A DNA stretch of 18,993 nucleotides, taken from contig CAZPWS010000059.1 in NCBI GenBank assembly GCA_964590225.1, positions 1 through 18,993 of the forward strand, written 5' to 3'. The notes beneath the pieces were generated by a model. That model was given only the letters and a program-made list of their open reading frames with translations, was not told where the DNA came from and did no database searches. A program made the translations under genes and the position numbers. Each line of letters begins with the position of its first letter. Within the stretch, counting starts at the first letter, position 1. This DNA is from JAEUSG01 sp964590225. GTDB lineage: Bacteria > Fibrobacterota > OXYB2-FULL-49-7 > JAEUSG01. Positions 6,606 to 15,422 of this stretch are shown here, piece after piece.

Positions 6606-9600
6606 CTATAATCCCATCAGCTCCTGTTGCGACTGCCGATCGCCAGGATTAGCTTCTACCCATTTTGTAAGTAGGGCTTTAAGTTTATCCTTGTTATCTT
6701 CCTTTTTATATATCTCTAAGAGCGCGGAAATTGCCCCAACAGTTTCTCTATGCTTTAACTGCCTGAAATTGTTATCAATTTCATTTACCACCTTTTCTAA
6801 ATACACTATAGCGTCACTGTTCTTATTCATGTCTCTATACAAAAAACCAAGATTGACATTAATCATATACTCATTTGGAGTGAGAGAAATTCCTTTCAGT
6901 AAAACCTCTTCGGCAAGATCGAACCGGTTATCACCGGCAAACATTTGTGCCGACAACATTCTTCCCCGCCAGTCCATGGGTAGGATTGAGACGCAGCGGT
7001 CAAGCTGTCGCTTTATATTACCAAAAGCTATTTCTGATTCTGCTCTTGTTTTTGCGAGTTCACTGTTTTTTTCTGACAATAACTCAGGCTTGGCCTTATT
7101 CGTAGAGGAGCCGAGTTCAGCAATTTCACGGATAAGCGAACTTTCTTTTTCGCGCAACCTCTGGAGTACAGCCCTCTCCTCATATACATACCCAAAGAAA
7201 CAAGCAGCATAATTAGAAAGAAGCCTTTCGGTCTCTTCGTTAAGATATAGATCTTTGGAGCCGAGATTGGTAAAACGGTAGATATTATCCAGCTTATAAA
7301 GAGTGGAAGGCATATCGACCCTCTGACTTTCCCTTGTAGGTACAAGCCTGTACACAAGTCCGTCCATTACCATATAGGGAGCAAGTCCCATAAAGTTGTT
7401 TTCTGAAACAGTAACGGCAAAATTAATGGGTCTTATACCGGCGTTTCCATGAACAATGTTAACTATCATGTAATCCTGAATTCTAAAATATGAAGCCTTT
7501 TGCGTAGGTGGTATCTCAATTTCAAGATTCCACGAAGAAACCTTTGCCTTTAGGGGCTCCTTAAGACTATTTCTCTGGTGATTGATTGCTTTTACGAACT
7601 GTTCCTTGGTGACCAGGCGCGGCCTGAAGGATTCATCGAAAAGAACCGTCGGAACATTTAATTTGGGCTGATTATCGAACAGTTGGGCAATATACCAGTC
7701 GGTATTGAGCAAGCTCAAATTTACAACACGAACATCCTTTCGTATTCCATATGCTTCTTGCAATGCCCAAAGGGGGAAAGTGTCGTTATCGCCATTTGTA
7801 AATAAAATGGCGTTTTTATCGCACGACATCAAAAGATTATAACCGTAGTCAAATGCAACCCAGTTACCAGCTCTGGTTCTTATTCCAATGTGTTGCGTTA
7901 ACGGGATTACAGGCGACGCTGCTATCAGGGTAAGAAGCAGCGGCAAATATCGCTTAGCCTTAGGTCCATATTTCTTGAGTAAAAAATGGATTAGTGCTGC
8001 AAAAGCGAGACCTATCCACATGGCATAAAACATGAAACCAGGCGTCCAGAAGTAATCTCTCTCTCTCACCTCCATCTGGATAGGCTGTGGTTCGGGTCCC
8101 ATTCTGCCGGATTGTATCCACTGCTGCATATCTCTTTTTTCGGGTACTGTACCATCTGCGAAGTTCATGAACATAACAAGCCCTATTGTGCTTGCAAGAA
8201 GCGATAACCCCATAAAAATTGTGTGGTTTCTGGTGTGCCGCCAGGAGTAGCGGATACCCCAGGCAACAAAAAAGATTGGTAACAAATATAGTACCAGTTT
8301 TAGAAGTGCAAGAGCCTGATTATCGCCAAGAGTCAACCTGCCGATTCGCATATCCCCAAAATTGAAAAACTGAACGGCAAGATAGCCGCCAAAACCCATG
8401 TGTTCATGGTTTATAAGCTGATTCCAGAATTGTCCCCGTCTGTAAAACATCCGCGCAATCATGCTTTCGGAACCATACTGCTTTCTTTCAAGAAAGTAAA
8501 TTAGCTGGTCCCAGCTTTCCTTTTTGAACACATCGGATACCTTTTCTATTTTTACTTCGGGATTATTTTCGTCAATTATTGGATCGAGCCACGAACGAAT
8601 GGGAATAACAAGGTGAACAGAATATCCTAAAAGCGCAAATAACACAATAAAAAATGCAAAGCGCCACCTTTCAAGTTCTTTGTTTGCTGACTCTGGTTTT
8701 ACAATATAGGGAAGAACGGCTATTGCTATATAGGCAAGACCGAGTATAAAACCCATTCCGTCAAAGGACTCACCATTCGAAGGAAGTGAACTTTTAAGCT
8801 TTAAAAAGCCAAAAAAACCGAGAAAAAAGAGAGAAATAAGTTTTGCCGTATCTCGCTTAAGTATTATCCATAAAAGAGTTGCTACGGTCATTATAGGTCC
8901 GACAATTAAAAAACTGGCTATCGAAAACATTACCGAAAGAGTACAGAAGCCCACCAGCCAGAGCTGCCAGCTTTTAAGCTTTTCCTTATCATTAATTACC
9001 ACAAAAAGAAAAATGAAAGGCAGTAATAGAACGGTAGTTTGTGCAGCGCCAATTCCAAGATAGGCAAGATACATCAGCAAAATCAGATAGCGATCCGCCC
9101 CCTCTTCCGTCCGGACTTCATGCCATCTAAGAAGCAGCCAAACTTCCGCAGCAATTATTAAACTTGAGAGCGAATAAACTTCCGCTTCTACGATGTTAAA
9201 CCACCATGTGTAAGAGTAAGTAACAAAGAGCGCGCCTGCAAACGAACAGACAGGGGCCACAAGCGCAGTTGTCAACGAATCATTCTCATCCCTCTTGAAA
9301 AATGTCCCTATAAAACGGACAAGGGAGAAATAGATAAGAAGGATGGTCGCAGCATTTGCTATAACAGATAGAAGATTGATCCTATACGCAACCTCATCAA
9401 TTGACGATAAAAACATGGAGACGACTCGTCCTACTATGATGTAGAGAGGTGTTCCGGGTGGATGGGGAATGCCCATCGAAACGGAGCAGGCTATAAACTC
9501 TCCACAATCCCAGAAAGGAATAGTTGGTTGAACGGTAAGCAGATTGGGGATTACCGTTGCTATTAGAGTAAATAGCGCAAAAAGCCAGATAAACCGATTC

Positions 9601-9611
9601 TCTTTTGTCAT
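6606..9611 (-). CDS. DUF2723 GT-C membrane glycosyltransferase with TPR-like tail
   Basis: This 1001-residue membrane protein carries the hallmark of DUF2723 (PF11028). After the first helix comes FWDCGEFI (33-40) and then IPHPPGTPL (48-56), with Asp35 and Glu38 as likely catalytic acids of a GT-C fold. Such proteins resemble protein O-mannosyltransferases and are common in Bacteroidota and relatives. A multi-helix core spans roughly residues 5-600. It is followed by a large extracytoplasmic region and, near residues 880-990, TPR-like helices (AEEVLLKGISLTPN, then AIVYLEKVV). A role in moving sugars from a polyprenyl carrier onto secreted proteins is an inference from the family. The ATG overlaps the nusB stop by 4 nt (ATGA), and the YfhO-like gene follows closely, so the two GT-C proteins are probably made together. 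Confidence 0.85.
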   Translation of the reverse strand: MTKENRFIWLFALFTLIATVIPNLLTVQPTIPFWDCGEFIACSVSMGIPHPPGTPLYIIVGRVVSMFLSSIDEVAYRINLLSVIANAATILLIYFSLVRFIGTFFKRDENDSLTTALVAPVCSFAGALFVTYSYTWWFNIVEAEVYSLSSLIIAAEVWLLLRWHEVRTEEGADRYLILLMYLAYLGIGAAQTTVLLLPFIFLFVVINDKEKLKSWQLWLVGFCTLSVMFSIASFLIVGPIMTVATLLWIILKRDTAKLISLFFLGFFGFLKLKSSLPSNGESFDGMGFILGLAYIAIAVLPYIVKPESANKELERWRFAFFIVLFALLGYSVHLVIPIRSWLDPIIDENNPEVKIEKVSDVFKKESWDQLIYFLERKQYGSESMIARMFYRRGQFWNQLINHEHMGFGGYLAVQFFNFGDMRIGRLTLGDNQALALLKLVLYLLPIFFVAWGIRYSWRHTRNHTIFMGLSLLASTIGLVMFMNFADGTVPEKRDMQQWIQSGRMGPEPQPIQMEVRERDYFWTPGFMFYAMWIGLAFAALIHFLLKKYGPKAKRYLPLLLTLIAASPVIPLTQHIGIRTRAGNWVAFDYGYNLLMSCDKNAILFTNGDNDTFPLWALQEAYGIRKDVRVVNLSLLNTDWYIAQLFDNQPKLNVPTVLFDESFRPRLVTKEQFVKAINHQRNSLKEPLKAKVSSWNLEIEIPPTQKASYFRIQDYMIVNIVHGNAGIRPINFAVTVSENNFMGLAPYMVMDGLVYRLVPTRESQRVDMPSTLYKLDNIYRFTNLGSKDLYLNEETERLLSNYAACFFGYVYEERAVLQRLREKESSLIREIAELGSSTNKAKPELLSEKNSELAKTRAESEIAFGNIKRQLDRCVSILPMDWRGRMLSAQMFAGDNRFDLAEEVLLKGISLTPNEYMINVNLGFLYRDMNKNSDAIVYLEKVVNEIDNNFRQLKHRETVGAISALLEIYKKEDNKDKLKALLTKWVEANPGDRQSQQELMGL

Positions 9612-10039
9612 AAATCTGCTCCCTTACTTAACTGTTTTTCCTTGAATGCTATTGGATCTAAAATGCCGTTAATAAATATACCCGATTTTTCGGTGGAGAA
9701 AGTTTTAGCGAGCTCGATTGCCTCATCGATACTAACCTTTGGCGGAATATCGTCAAAGCAGGTGAGCTCAGCAATGGCAAGGCGAAGAATATTTTTATCG
9801 ATTATTGCCACCCGTTCTAAATCCCAGTTTTTGCACTGTCGCTTTATTTTTTCGTCAATTACCTGCTCGTTTGCCGCTACGCTTGATACAAGTTTTTCCA
9901 TAAACTGAAATACTTCTTCACTTGCAGCAGGATTTTCTGCTCTGATATCAGTGATTATTTTTTGCATTGATTCGCCAGCTATATCTCTGCTATAAAGCGC
10001 CTGCAGTGCGAATTCCCGCGACTTTCTCCTTGATTTCAT
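9608..10039 (-). CDS. nusB: Transcription antitermination factor NusB
   Basis: NusB binds boxA RNA together with NusE (ribosomal protein S10) and supports rRNA antitermination. The 143 residues are typical. The N-terminus has the Arg-rich RNA-binding start RRKSREFALQALY (4-16), followed by the second-half signatures WDLERVAIIDKNILRLAIAE and PPKVSIDEAIELAKTFSTEK, then GIFINGILD. It follows ribH by 6 nt, the classical ribH-nusB order of many bacteria. It overlaps the next gene by ATGA. The ATG at 10039 is the only sensible start, since MKSRRKSRE is the family opening. Confidence 0.96.
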   Translation of the reverse strand: MKSRRKSREFALQALYSRDIAGESMQKIITDIRAENPAASEEVFQFMEKLVSSVAANEQVIDEKIKRQCKNWDLERVAIIDKNILRLAIAELTCFDDIPPKVSIDEAIELAKTFSTEKSGIFINGILDPIAFKEKQLSKGADL

Positions 10040-10045
10040 TTTGGT

Positions 10046-10510
10046 TTATATTTTCTTAAAAAGGCTAACCATTTCCATCGCAGACATTGCCGCATCGAAA
10101 CCCTTGTTTCCTGCCTTTGTGCCTGCCCGCTCAACCGCCTGTTCTATTGTATCCGCAGTAATAACACCAAATATTACAGGAATTCCCGTTTCGAGAGAAA
10201 CGAGCGCTATCCCTTTTGAAACTTCAGAAGCAACAAGATCAAAGTGAGGTGTCGCACCTCGTATAACCGCACCAAGCGCAATTACAGCATCAAATTTGCC
10301 GCTTTTTGCCGCCCGTTTAGCCGCAAGCGGAATTTCGAAAGCGCCGGGAACCCATATTTCTGTAATTGATTTTGTTTCTGTTTCGTGACGAAGCAAGCAA
10401 TCGATAGCACCGCTTACAAGTTTTCCGGTAATAAATTCGTTAAACCGTCCGGCAATTATTGCGAACGAGGCACCCTTGCCGCTTATTAAACCTTCAATTC
10501 GTTCAGCCAT
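10046..10510 (-). CDS. ribH: 6,7-dimethyl-8-ribityllumazine synthase
   Basis: RibH condenses the ribityl-pyrimidine with 3,4-dihydroxy-2-butanone 4-phosphate to form lumazine, the precursor of riboflavin. From the ATG at 10510 it is 154 residues, the family norm. Motifs are GRFNEFIT (21-28), PGAFEIP (55-61), GAVIRGATPHF (80-90) with catalytic His89, and FGVITADT (114-121) plus the downstream EQAVERAGTKAGNKG. The start is set by the strong AGAAAGGGGGA Shine-Dalgarno just upstream. A longer reading from 10564 would run into ribBA and adds non-conserved residues. It sits between ribBA and nusB. Confidence 0.97.
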   Translation of the reverse strand: MAERIEGLISGKGASFAIIAGRFNEFITGKLVSGAIDCLLRHETETKSITEIWVPGAFEIPLAAKRAAKSGKFDAVIALGAVIRGATPHFDLVASEVSKGIALVSLETGIPVIFGVITADTIEQAVERAGTKAGNKGFDAAMSAMEMVSLFKKI

Positions 10511-10526
10511 ATTTATTTCCCCCTTT

Positions 10527-11720
10527 CTAAAACAGGTGACCAAGCTTGGCCTTTTTGGTTCCAAGATATTTACAGTTATTTTTGTTGGGCTGGATTATTA
10601 TTGGTTCCCGCTCCACAATTTCTATACCATATCCGTCAAGTCCATAAATCTTTCGTGGATTATTTGTAAGAAGTTTCACCTTTCTTACGCCAAGGTCGGA
10701 AAGTATTTGCGCTCCGATACCATAGTCCCGTTTATCTGCGTCAAAACCGAGCGCCTCGTTGGCCTCAACCGTATCCATGCCGCCATCCTGAAGTTCGTAC
10801 GCTCTCATTTTGTTCGAAAAGCCAATGCCCCGCCCCTCCTGCCGCAAGTAAACAAGAATTCCACCGCTTTTCCCAATTTTTTCGAGAGCTGTTGCAAGCT
10901 GATCTCCGCAGTCGCACCGTAACGAACCCAAAACATCGCCCGTCATACATTCGGAGTGAACTCGCACCAAAACACTCCTTTTCTTGTCAATTTCTCCCTT
11001 TACAAGGGCAAAATGGCTTGCGCCACCGTTTATTTCTTCGTATGCAAACAAGCGGAAAGAGCCGTATTTTGTGGGAAGAAGCGGTTTTGCAATACGCTTA
11101 ACAAGTTTTTCTGTACGAAACCTGTATTGAATCAGGTCTTTAACGCTGATTAACTTTAAGTCATGCTTTTTAACAAAGCGCGATAAATCCTTTATGCGGG
11201 CCATTGAACCGTCTTCGTTCATAATTTCGCAAATCACACCGGCTGGAGTTAGCCCGGCCATTTTGGCGAGATCGACGCTTGCCTCTGTTTGCCCGGCTCT
11301 TTCAAGCACGCCTCCATCGCGGGCTCGTAGCGGAAACACATGGCCAGGGCTCACAAGATCAGCAGGCTTTGAGGCGGAATTTGCGAGTACCTTTATGGTA
11401 CGCGCCCTATCGGCTGCGCTTATACCTGTTGTAACACCTGTTCTGGCTTCTACAGAAATCGTAAAACCCGTTCCAAACGGAGAACGGTTATTGTTTGTCA
11501 TCATCGGAAGCTGAAGCTTGTCAACAATAGATCCATCGAGAGCGGCACAAATAAGCCCACGACCAAACTTTGCCATGAAATTAATTTTTGCAGAGGTAAT
11601 TTTTTCTGCTGCACAGGCAAGATCCCCTTCATTTTCACGGTCTTCATCATCCGTAATGACGATCATTTTCCCTTTTTTATAATCAGCAAGCGCTTCTTCA
11701 ATGTTGGAGAAAATTTTCAA
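10527..11720 (-). CDS. ribBA: Bifunctional DHBP synthase / GTP cyclohydrolase II
   Basis: RibBA supplies both riboflavin precursors. The N-terminal RibB half (about 1-200) makes 3,4-dihydroxy-2-butanone 4-phosphate from ribulose 5-phosphate. The C-terminal RibA half (about 205-397) opens GTP to the diaminopyrimidine. RibB shows DDEDRENEGDL (24-34), GRGLICAAL (53-61) and GHVFPLRARDGGVLERAGQT (126-145). RibA has zinc ligands Cys258, Cys269 and Cys271 (SECMTGDVLGSLRCDCG), RQEGRGIG (293-300), GIGAQIL (334-340) and LLTNNPRKI (350-358). Both halves look intact. The start is an unusual TTG at 11720: it has a perfect AAGGAG seven bases upstream, and conserved N-terminal residues (FSNIEEAL) follow at once, with no ATG before residue 19. 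The TTG overlaps the ribE stop by 4 nt (TTGA). Confidence 0.97.
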   Translation of the reverse strand: MKIFSNIEEALADYKKGKMIVITDDEDRENEGDLACAAEKITSAKINFMAKFGRGLICAALDGSIVDKLQLPMMTNNNRSPFGTGFTISVEARTGVTTGISAADRARTIKVLANSASKPADLVSPGHVFPLRARDGGVLERAGQTEASVDLAKMAGLTPAGVICEIMNEDGSMARIKDLSRFVKKHDLKLISVKDLIQYRFRTEKLVKRIAKPLLPTKYGSFRLFAYEEINGGASHFALVKGEIDKKRSVLVRVHSECMTGDVLGSLRCDCGDQLATALEKIGKSGGILVYLRQEGRGIGFSNKMRAYELQDGGMDTVEANEALGFDADKRDYGIGAQILSDLGVRKVKLLTNNPRKIYGLDGYGIEIVEREPIIIQPNKNNCKYLGTKKAKLGHLF

Positions 11721-12352
11721 AATCCATACTCCTTGAGCTTACTTTCTGTTAAAGCTGATGTTCTGTATCCTACTAACATCTGTTCAACATATTTTGCAAT
11801 AATATCGACCTCAATATTAACCTTATGCCCTATTCTTTTCTCTTTGGCTGTAGTTCTATCGAGAGTTTCTGGAATAATTGACACCGCGAAAAGGGTGCCC
11901 CGTCGTTCCGAAACCGTTAAACTAATACCATCAATCGATACAGACCCCTTTTCGACTATGTATTTACCGTAGTCGTCGGAAATTCGAAAATGGCGGACAA
12001 GCGATTTACCCTGAAAAGTATCAGAAACAATTTCTGCTACTGTATCGACATGACCCTGAACCATGTGGCCACCAAGCCTGTCTCCCGCCCTTACTGCCCG
12101 TTCAAGATTAACCTTTCTTCCAGCTGTGAATGTTCCAACAGTTGACCTTTCAACAGTCTCCTTTGTAGCGGTTGAAAGAAAAAAGCCTTTTTCCACCGTT
12201 TCGGCAGTAAGACAGACGCCGTCAACCGCGATAGAGTCGCCGCACTTTGTACCATCAAGAACAGCGCCACATATAACCTTAATACGAAGCCCCTCCGCGA
12301 TCTTTTCAATATGACCTATTTGGCCTATTTCCTCTACTATACCGGTAAACAT
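11717..12352 (-). CDS. ribE: Riboflavin synthase, alpha subunit
   Basis: This enzyme dismutates two lumazine molecules to riboflavin and the ribityl-pyrimidine. The 211 residues comprise two lumazine-binding beta-barrels. The first opens with the family start MFTGIVEEIG and has GDSIAVDGVCLTA (38-50) and GGHMVQGHVD (94-103). The second has KGSVSIDGISLTV (135-147). A C-terminal helix ends the protein. Length and duplication are normal. It is called ribE here in the Gram-positive/FCB style; E. coli uses ribC. It lies 12 nt after ribD and overlaps ribBA by 4 nt. AAGGAG in its last codons doubles as the ribosome-binding site of ribBA. Confidence 0.97.
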   Translation of the reverse strand: MFTGIVEEIGQIGHIEKIAEGLRIKVICGAVLDGTKCGDSIAVDGVCLTAETVEKGFFLSTATKETVERSTVGTFTAGRKVNLERAVRAGDRLGGHMVQGHVDTVAEIVSDTFQGKSLVRHFRISDDYGKYIVEKGSVSIDGISLTVSERRGTLFAVSIIPETLDRTTAKEKRIGHKVNIEVDIIAKYVEQMLVGYRTSALTESKLKEYGF

Positions 12353-12364
12353 TTTATAAAACCG

Positions 12365-13456
12365 TTAAAATAAGGGCTTTCCTGTAAAGAGCCAGTCGCT
12401 CCCTATCTTTTCCACCTTCATTTCCTTTAAGGAATAAGCTTCACCCATCGATTTAGTCGCTTTTCCTGTTAGCCACTCCCTACCAGACAAAAGAAGGCGC
12501 GGAGCCATAAAAAGATAAATAAAATCAACGGCTTGCTGTGATAAAAAAGCCGACTGGATTCCTTGTCCCCCTTCTACAAGCACCCCTTTTATCCCAAGAC
12601 CAGCAATTGTTTTCAGTAGCTGGTCTATTGCAATCTTGCCGGAAGAAGAGGGAATCACAATCCGCTCAACAGAATCTTCTCTTCGATTTCGTACGGTTTT
12701 CGCTGTTATAAGGATGGTTCTAACCTTATCGGCTGACTGCATTATTTTTGATTTGTATGGAAGGTCCCGTTTTCCCGAAATAATTATTCTTACAGGATTT
12801 CTGCCCGCACAGTGACGCACGGTAAGCTCCGGATCGTCCATTATAACCGTATTCATCCCCACAAGCACGCTGTCAAACTGACTCCTAAGTTTATGGACTT
12901 TCTGTCGCGAACCAAAGGATGTTATCCATTTTGAATCACCGGAGTCGGCAGCTATTAAACCATTCATTGTAATGGCTGTTTTTAAAGCAATATAGGGTCT
13001 TTTTGTTGTTATATACTTGAAAAAATCAGCATTAATCTCTGTTGCCTTTTCTTTGTCAAGACCATAAATAACCTCAATACCACTATTTTTTAAATCCATT
13101 ATTCCCTTGCCAGCCATAAGAGGATTTGGATCCTTAGTAGCCACAACAACCTTTTTAATACCGGCTTTTATTATTGCTGTTGTACACGGTGCTGTTCTGC
13201 CATAGTGCCTGCATGGCTCAAGCGTTACTGCCATCGAAGCGCCTTGCGTAAACTTTCCGCCCTTTTTTATTGCGTCCTTTTCAGCATGGTCGGCGCCAGG
13301 CTTATGCGTGTACCCCTCTCCAACAATATTCCCTTGACTATCATATATAACGGCACCTACGGCTGGATTATCGCCCGTTTTACCTTTTACCTTAGCCGCA
13401 AGTAAAAGCGCTCTTTCCATTGCAAATTTATCAATAGCTGAATATTTATTTTTCAC
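12365..13456 (-). CDS. ribD: Riboflavin deaminase/reductase RibD
   Basis: RibD deaminates the pyrimidine from GTP cyclohydrolase II, then reduces its ribosyl chain with NADPH. Counting from the GTG at 13456 it has 363 residues. The deaminase domain (about 10-140) shows DNPAVGAVI (29-37), the zinc ligand His57 with catalytic Glu59 (HAE), and Cys82 and Cys91 in EPCRHYGRTAPC. The reductase domain (about 150-363) begins ALKTAITMNGLIA and includes SKWIT, the lRsqfDSVLVG block and LVEGGQGIQSAFL. I chose GTG because AAGG lies seven bases upstream and it clears the oppF stop by 8 nt; a TTG at 13483 would overlap oppF, and ATG at residue 13 is also possible. The rib genes thus follow directly after a peptide transporter. 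Confidence 0.94.
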   Translation of the reverse strand: MKNKYSAIDKFAMERALLLAAKVKGKTGDNPAVGAVIYDSQGNIVGEGYTHKPGADHAEKDAIKKGGKFTQGASMAVTLEPCRHYGRTAPCTTAIIKAGIKKVVVATKDPNPLMAGKGIMDLKNSGIEVIYGLDKEKATEINADFFKYITTKRPYIALKTAITMNGLIAADSGDSKWITSFGSRQKVHKLRSQFDSVLVGMNTVIMDDPELTVRHCAGRNPVRIIISGKRDLPYKSKIMQSADKVRTILITAKTVRNRREDSVERIVIPSSSGKIAIDQLLKTIAGLGIKGVLVEGGQGIQSAFLSQQAVDFIYLFMAPRLLLSGREWLTGKATKSMGEAYSLKEMKVEKIGSDWLFTGKPLF

Positions 13457-13464
13457 TTGAAGCC

Positions 13465-14433
13465 TTATTGACCAAATGGACAACGGACAGCGCGTGCCCC
13501 GCCAAGCTCCCTTAATTCAGGCAAAGTTTTGCTGCATGACGGCCGTGCAATAGGACAGCGAGGATGGAAGGGGCAACCAGAAGGCGGATTGAGCGGACTT
13601 GGAATGTCTCCCTTAAGTATTTCGCGCGAAACAGTTTTTGCTATTGACGGATTGGGTACAGGTACTGCGGAAAGCAGGGCCTTGGTGTAGGGATGTGCCG
13701 GATTCGAAGTAACCGTCTCGGATGGCCCCGTCTCAACAATATGGCCAAGATACATTACAGCAATTCTGTCGGAAATATGACGGACAACAGCTATATTGTG
13801 CGCTATAAAAAGATAGGAAAGCGAATATTCCTCTTTCAGCTTTATTAATAGATTGATAATCTGCGCCTGCACAGAAACATCGAGGGCCGATACCGGTTCG
13901 TCGGCAACTATAAAACGGGGCTTGAGCGAAAGTGCGCGAGCAATACCTATTCTTTGCCTTTGCCCACCGCTAAACTCATGCGGATATCGGCTAAGATGGC
14001 TGCCATTCAACCCTACGGCAAGAAGGAGTTGTTCGACGCGGTCTGTTAGCTCTCTTCCTTTTGCTATTTTATGAATTACAAGAGGTTCGCCTACAATATC
14101 CTTTACTGTCATGCGCGGATTAAGTGCAGAAAGGGGATCCTGAAAAACTATTTGAGCATGCTTCCGTTCCCGTCGCAATTCTTCACCCTTTAGCGCAAGG
14201 AAATCTTTTCCGTTAAAGTAAACGGAACCGGATGACGGCTCGATGAGGCGGAGAATTGACCGCCCTACTGTTGTTTTACCACAGCCCGATTCTCCAACAA
14301 GCCCAAGAACTTCGTTACTGTCAATATTAAAAGAGACACCGTCAACCGCCTTAACTCCTTTATTATTCCCCTTACCCCAAAGCCCCCCTTGTATAGGAAA
14401 GTATTTCTTAAGATCCTTTACGGTGAGCAGCAT
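13465..14433 (-). CDS. oppF: Peptide ABC transporter ATPase, OppF/DppF type
   Basis: This is one of the two ATPases powering an Opp/Dpp-type (di/oligopeptide) importer on the cytoplasmic face. In 322 residues it has Walker A GESGCGKTT (47-55), Q-loop Gln98 (VFQDP), the signature FSGGQRQR (154-161), Walker B FIVADEPVSALD (174-185) and the switch His212. It carries the family C-terminal extension NPAHPYTKALLSAVP and a CPFHPRC cluster (Cys287, 293, 300, 318), as in peptide-importer ATPases that bind an Fe-S cluster. The switch region reads AHN rather than the usual S/AHD, a small variation after the key His. The ATG overlaps the oppD stop by one base (TGATG) and ribD begins 8 nt after its stop. 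The transported substrate cannot be read from sequence; nickel or oligosaccharide relatives are possible. Confidence 0.93.
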   Translation of the reverse strand: MLLTVKDLKKYFPIQGGLWGKGNNKGVKAVDGVSFNIDSNEVLGLVGESGCGKTTVGRSILRLIEPSSGSVYFNGKDFLALKGEELRRERKHAQIVFQDPLSALNPRMTVKDIVGEPLVIHKIAKGRELTDRVEQLLLAVGLNGSHLSRYPHEFSGGQRQRIGIARALSLKPRFIVADEPVSALDVSVQAQIINLLIKLKEEYSLSYLFIAHNIAVVRHISDRIAVMYLGHIVETGPSETVTSNPAHPYTKALLSAVPVPNPSIAKTVSREILKGDIPSPLNPPSGCPFHPRCPIARPSCSKTLPELRELGGARAVRCPFGQ

Positions 14434-15398
14434 CAGGAGGTCTCCGCATTAAAGCAGGAAACAAAATGGCCGCTCGATAATTCTTGCTCAAACGGTTTTT
14501 TTAAACATTCATCACTTTTCCGGTTGCATCGATTATAAAAACGGCACCCTTCGGGCATATCGGTTCCACTTGGCAATACTCCCGGTATCACAAAGAGGCT
14601 GCTTTTGGCGGAATCCATTCTGGGAACAGAAGACAATAACCCTTTTGTGTAAGGATGAGCGGGGGCATCAAAGATGGCGGAGGATGAACCTCTTTCAGCT
14701 ATTCTTCCAGCGTAAAGCACGACAATTTCGTCGGCGATTTTTGCCACAATTCCGAGGTCGTGCGTTATAAAAAGAACTGCCATATTGAATTTTGCCTGTA
14801 ACTTTGCTAAAAGATCAAGTATCTGTGCCTGTATGGTAACATCGAGTGCGGTAGTAGGTTCGTCGGCAATAAGCAGCGTGGGATTACAGGAAAGGGCCAT
14901 CGCTATCATTACGCGCTGCCTCATGCCTCCCGACATCTGATGGGGATATTCGTCTATCCTTCGCGATGGATCGGGAATCTGTACTTCGCGCAAAATGTCT
15001 ATTGCCATCTCACGCGCCTCCCTACGGCTCTTGTTCTGGTGAAGAATAATCGCTTCCATTATTTGAGAACCAACTGTAAACACAGGATTAAGAGAGGTCA
15101 TGGGATCCTGAAAAATCATGGCAATTTTGCCCCCCCTTATCTGTCGCAAGCGGTCTTCGGTGCAGCTTAGAAGGTTTTCTCCATTAAATACAATTTTGCC
15201 AGATTCAATTTTTCCTGGGGGCGACTCAATAAGTCGCAATATAGACATCGCAGTTACCGATTTTCCGCAACCCGACTCACCCACCATGCAAACCGTTTTC
15301 CCCACATCAATTGAAAGACTTAGATCGTCAACTGCATTAACAGTTCCGCGATCGGTATGAAAGTTAACTGTAAGGTTTGATATTTCAAGTAGTGCCAT
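14433..15398 (-). CDS. oppD: Peptide ABC transporter ATPase, OppD/DppD type
   Basis: This is the partner ATPase of the same importer, 321 residues. Walker A is GESGCGKS (40-47), Q-loop Gln97 lies in FQDP, the signature is MSGGMRQR (155-162), Walker B is LLIADEPTTALD (175-186), and the switch is His213 in THD. The C-terminal Opp/Dpp extension has APAHPYTKGLLSSVPR and the four-Cys set Cys285, 291, 298, 315 with C-x5-C-x6-C spacing. The M-R-Q-R signature and the position before the F-type ATPase identify the D-type subunit. It is 24 nt downstream of oppC and overlaps the oppF start by one base. All nucleotide-binding motifs are intact. Confidence 0.94.
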   Translation of the reverse strand: MALLEISNLTVNFHTDRGTVNAVDDLSLSIDVGKTVCMVGESGCGKSVTAMSILRLIESPPGKIESGKIVFNGENLLSCTEDRLRQIRGGKIAMIFQDPMTSLNPVFTVGSQIMEAIILHQNKSRREAREMAIDILREVQIPDPSRRIDEYPHQMSGGMRQRVMIAMALSCNPTLLIADEPTTALDVTIQAQILDLLAKLQAKFNMAVLFITHDLGIVAKIADEIVVLYAGRIAERGSSSAIFDAPAHPYTKGLLSSVPRMDSAKSSLFVIPGVLPSGTDMPEGCRFYNRCNRKSDECLKKPFEQELSSGHFVSCFNAETS

Positions 15399-15422
15399 AT
15401 TTGTCGCTTTTCAAGATAATCT

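Noticed and set aside
7028..7357. Minus-strand 109-codon frame and the plus-strand 173-codon frame at 6691-7212 inside the DUF2723 gene
   Set aside because: Both are out-of-frame shadows of a long, well-supported coding region with no protein family features.
10511..10564. Longer ribH starting at 10564
   Set aside because: It would overlap ribBA and lacks family sequence; the ATG at 10510 has a strong Shine-Dalgarno.
13457..13464. FMN riboswitch in front of ribD
   Set aside because: Only 8 nt separate oppF and ribD, and no RFN-like conserved blocks were recognised in the end of oppF.
13457..13483. ribD start at the TTG at 13483
   Set aside because: It overlaps oppF by 19 nt and adds non-conserved residues; the GTG at 13456 has an AAGG at good spacing and follows the oppF stop cleanly.
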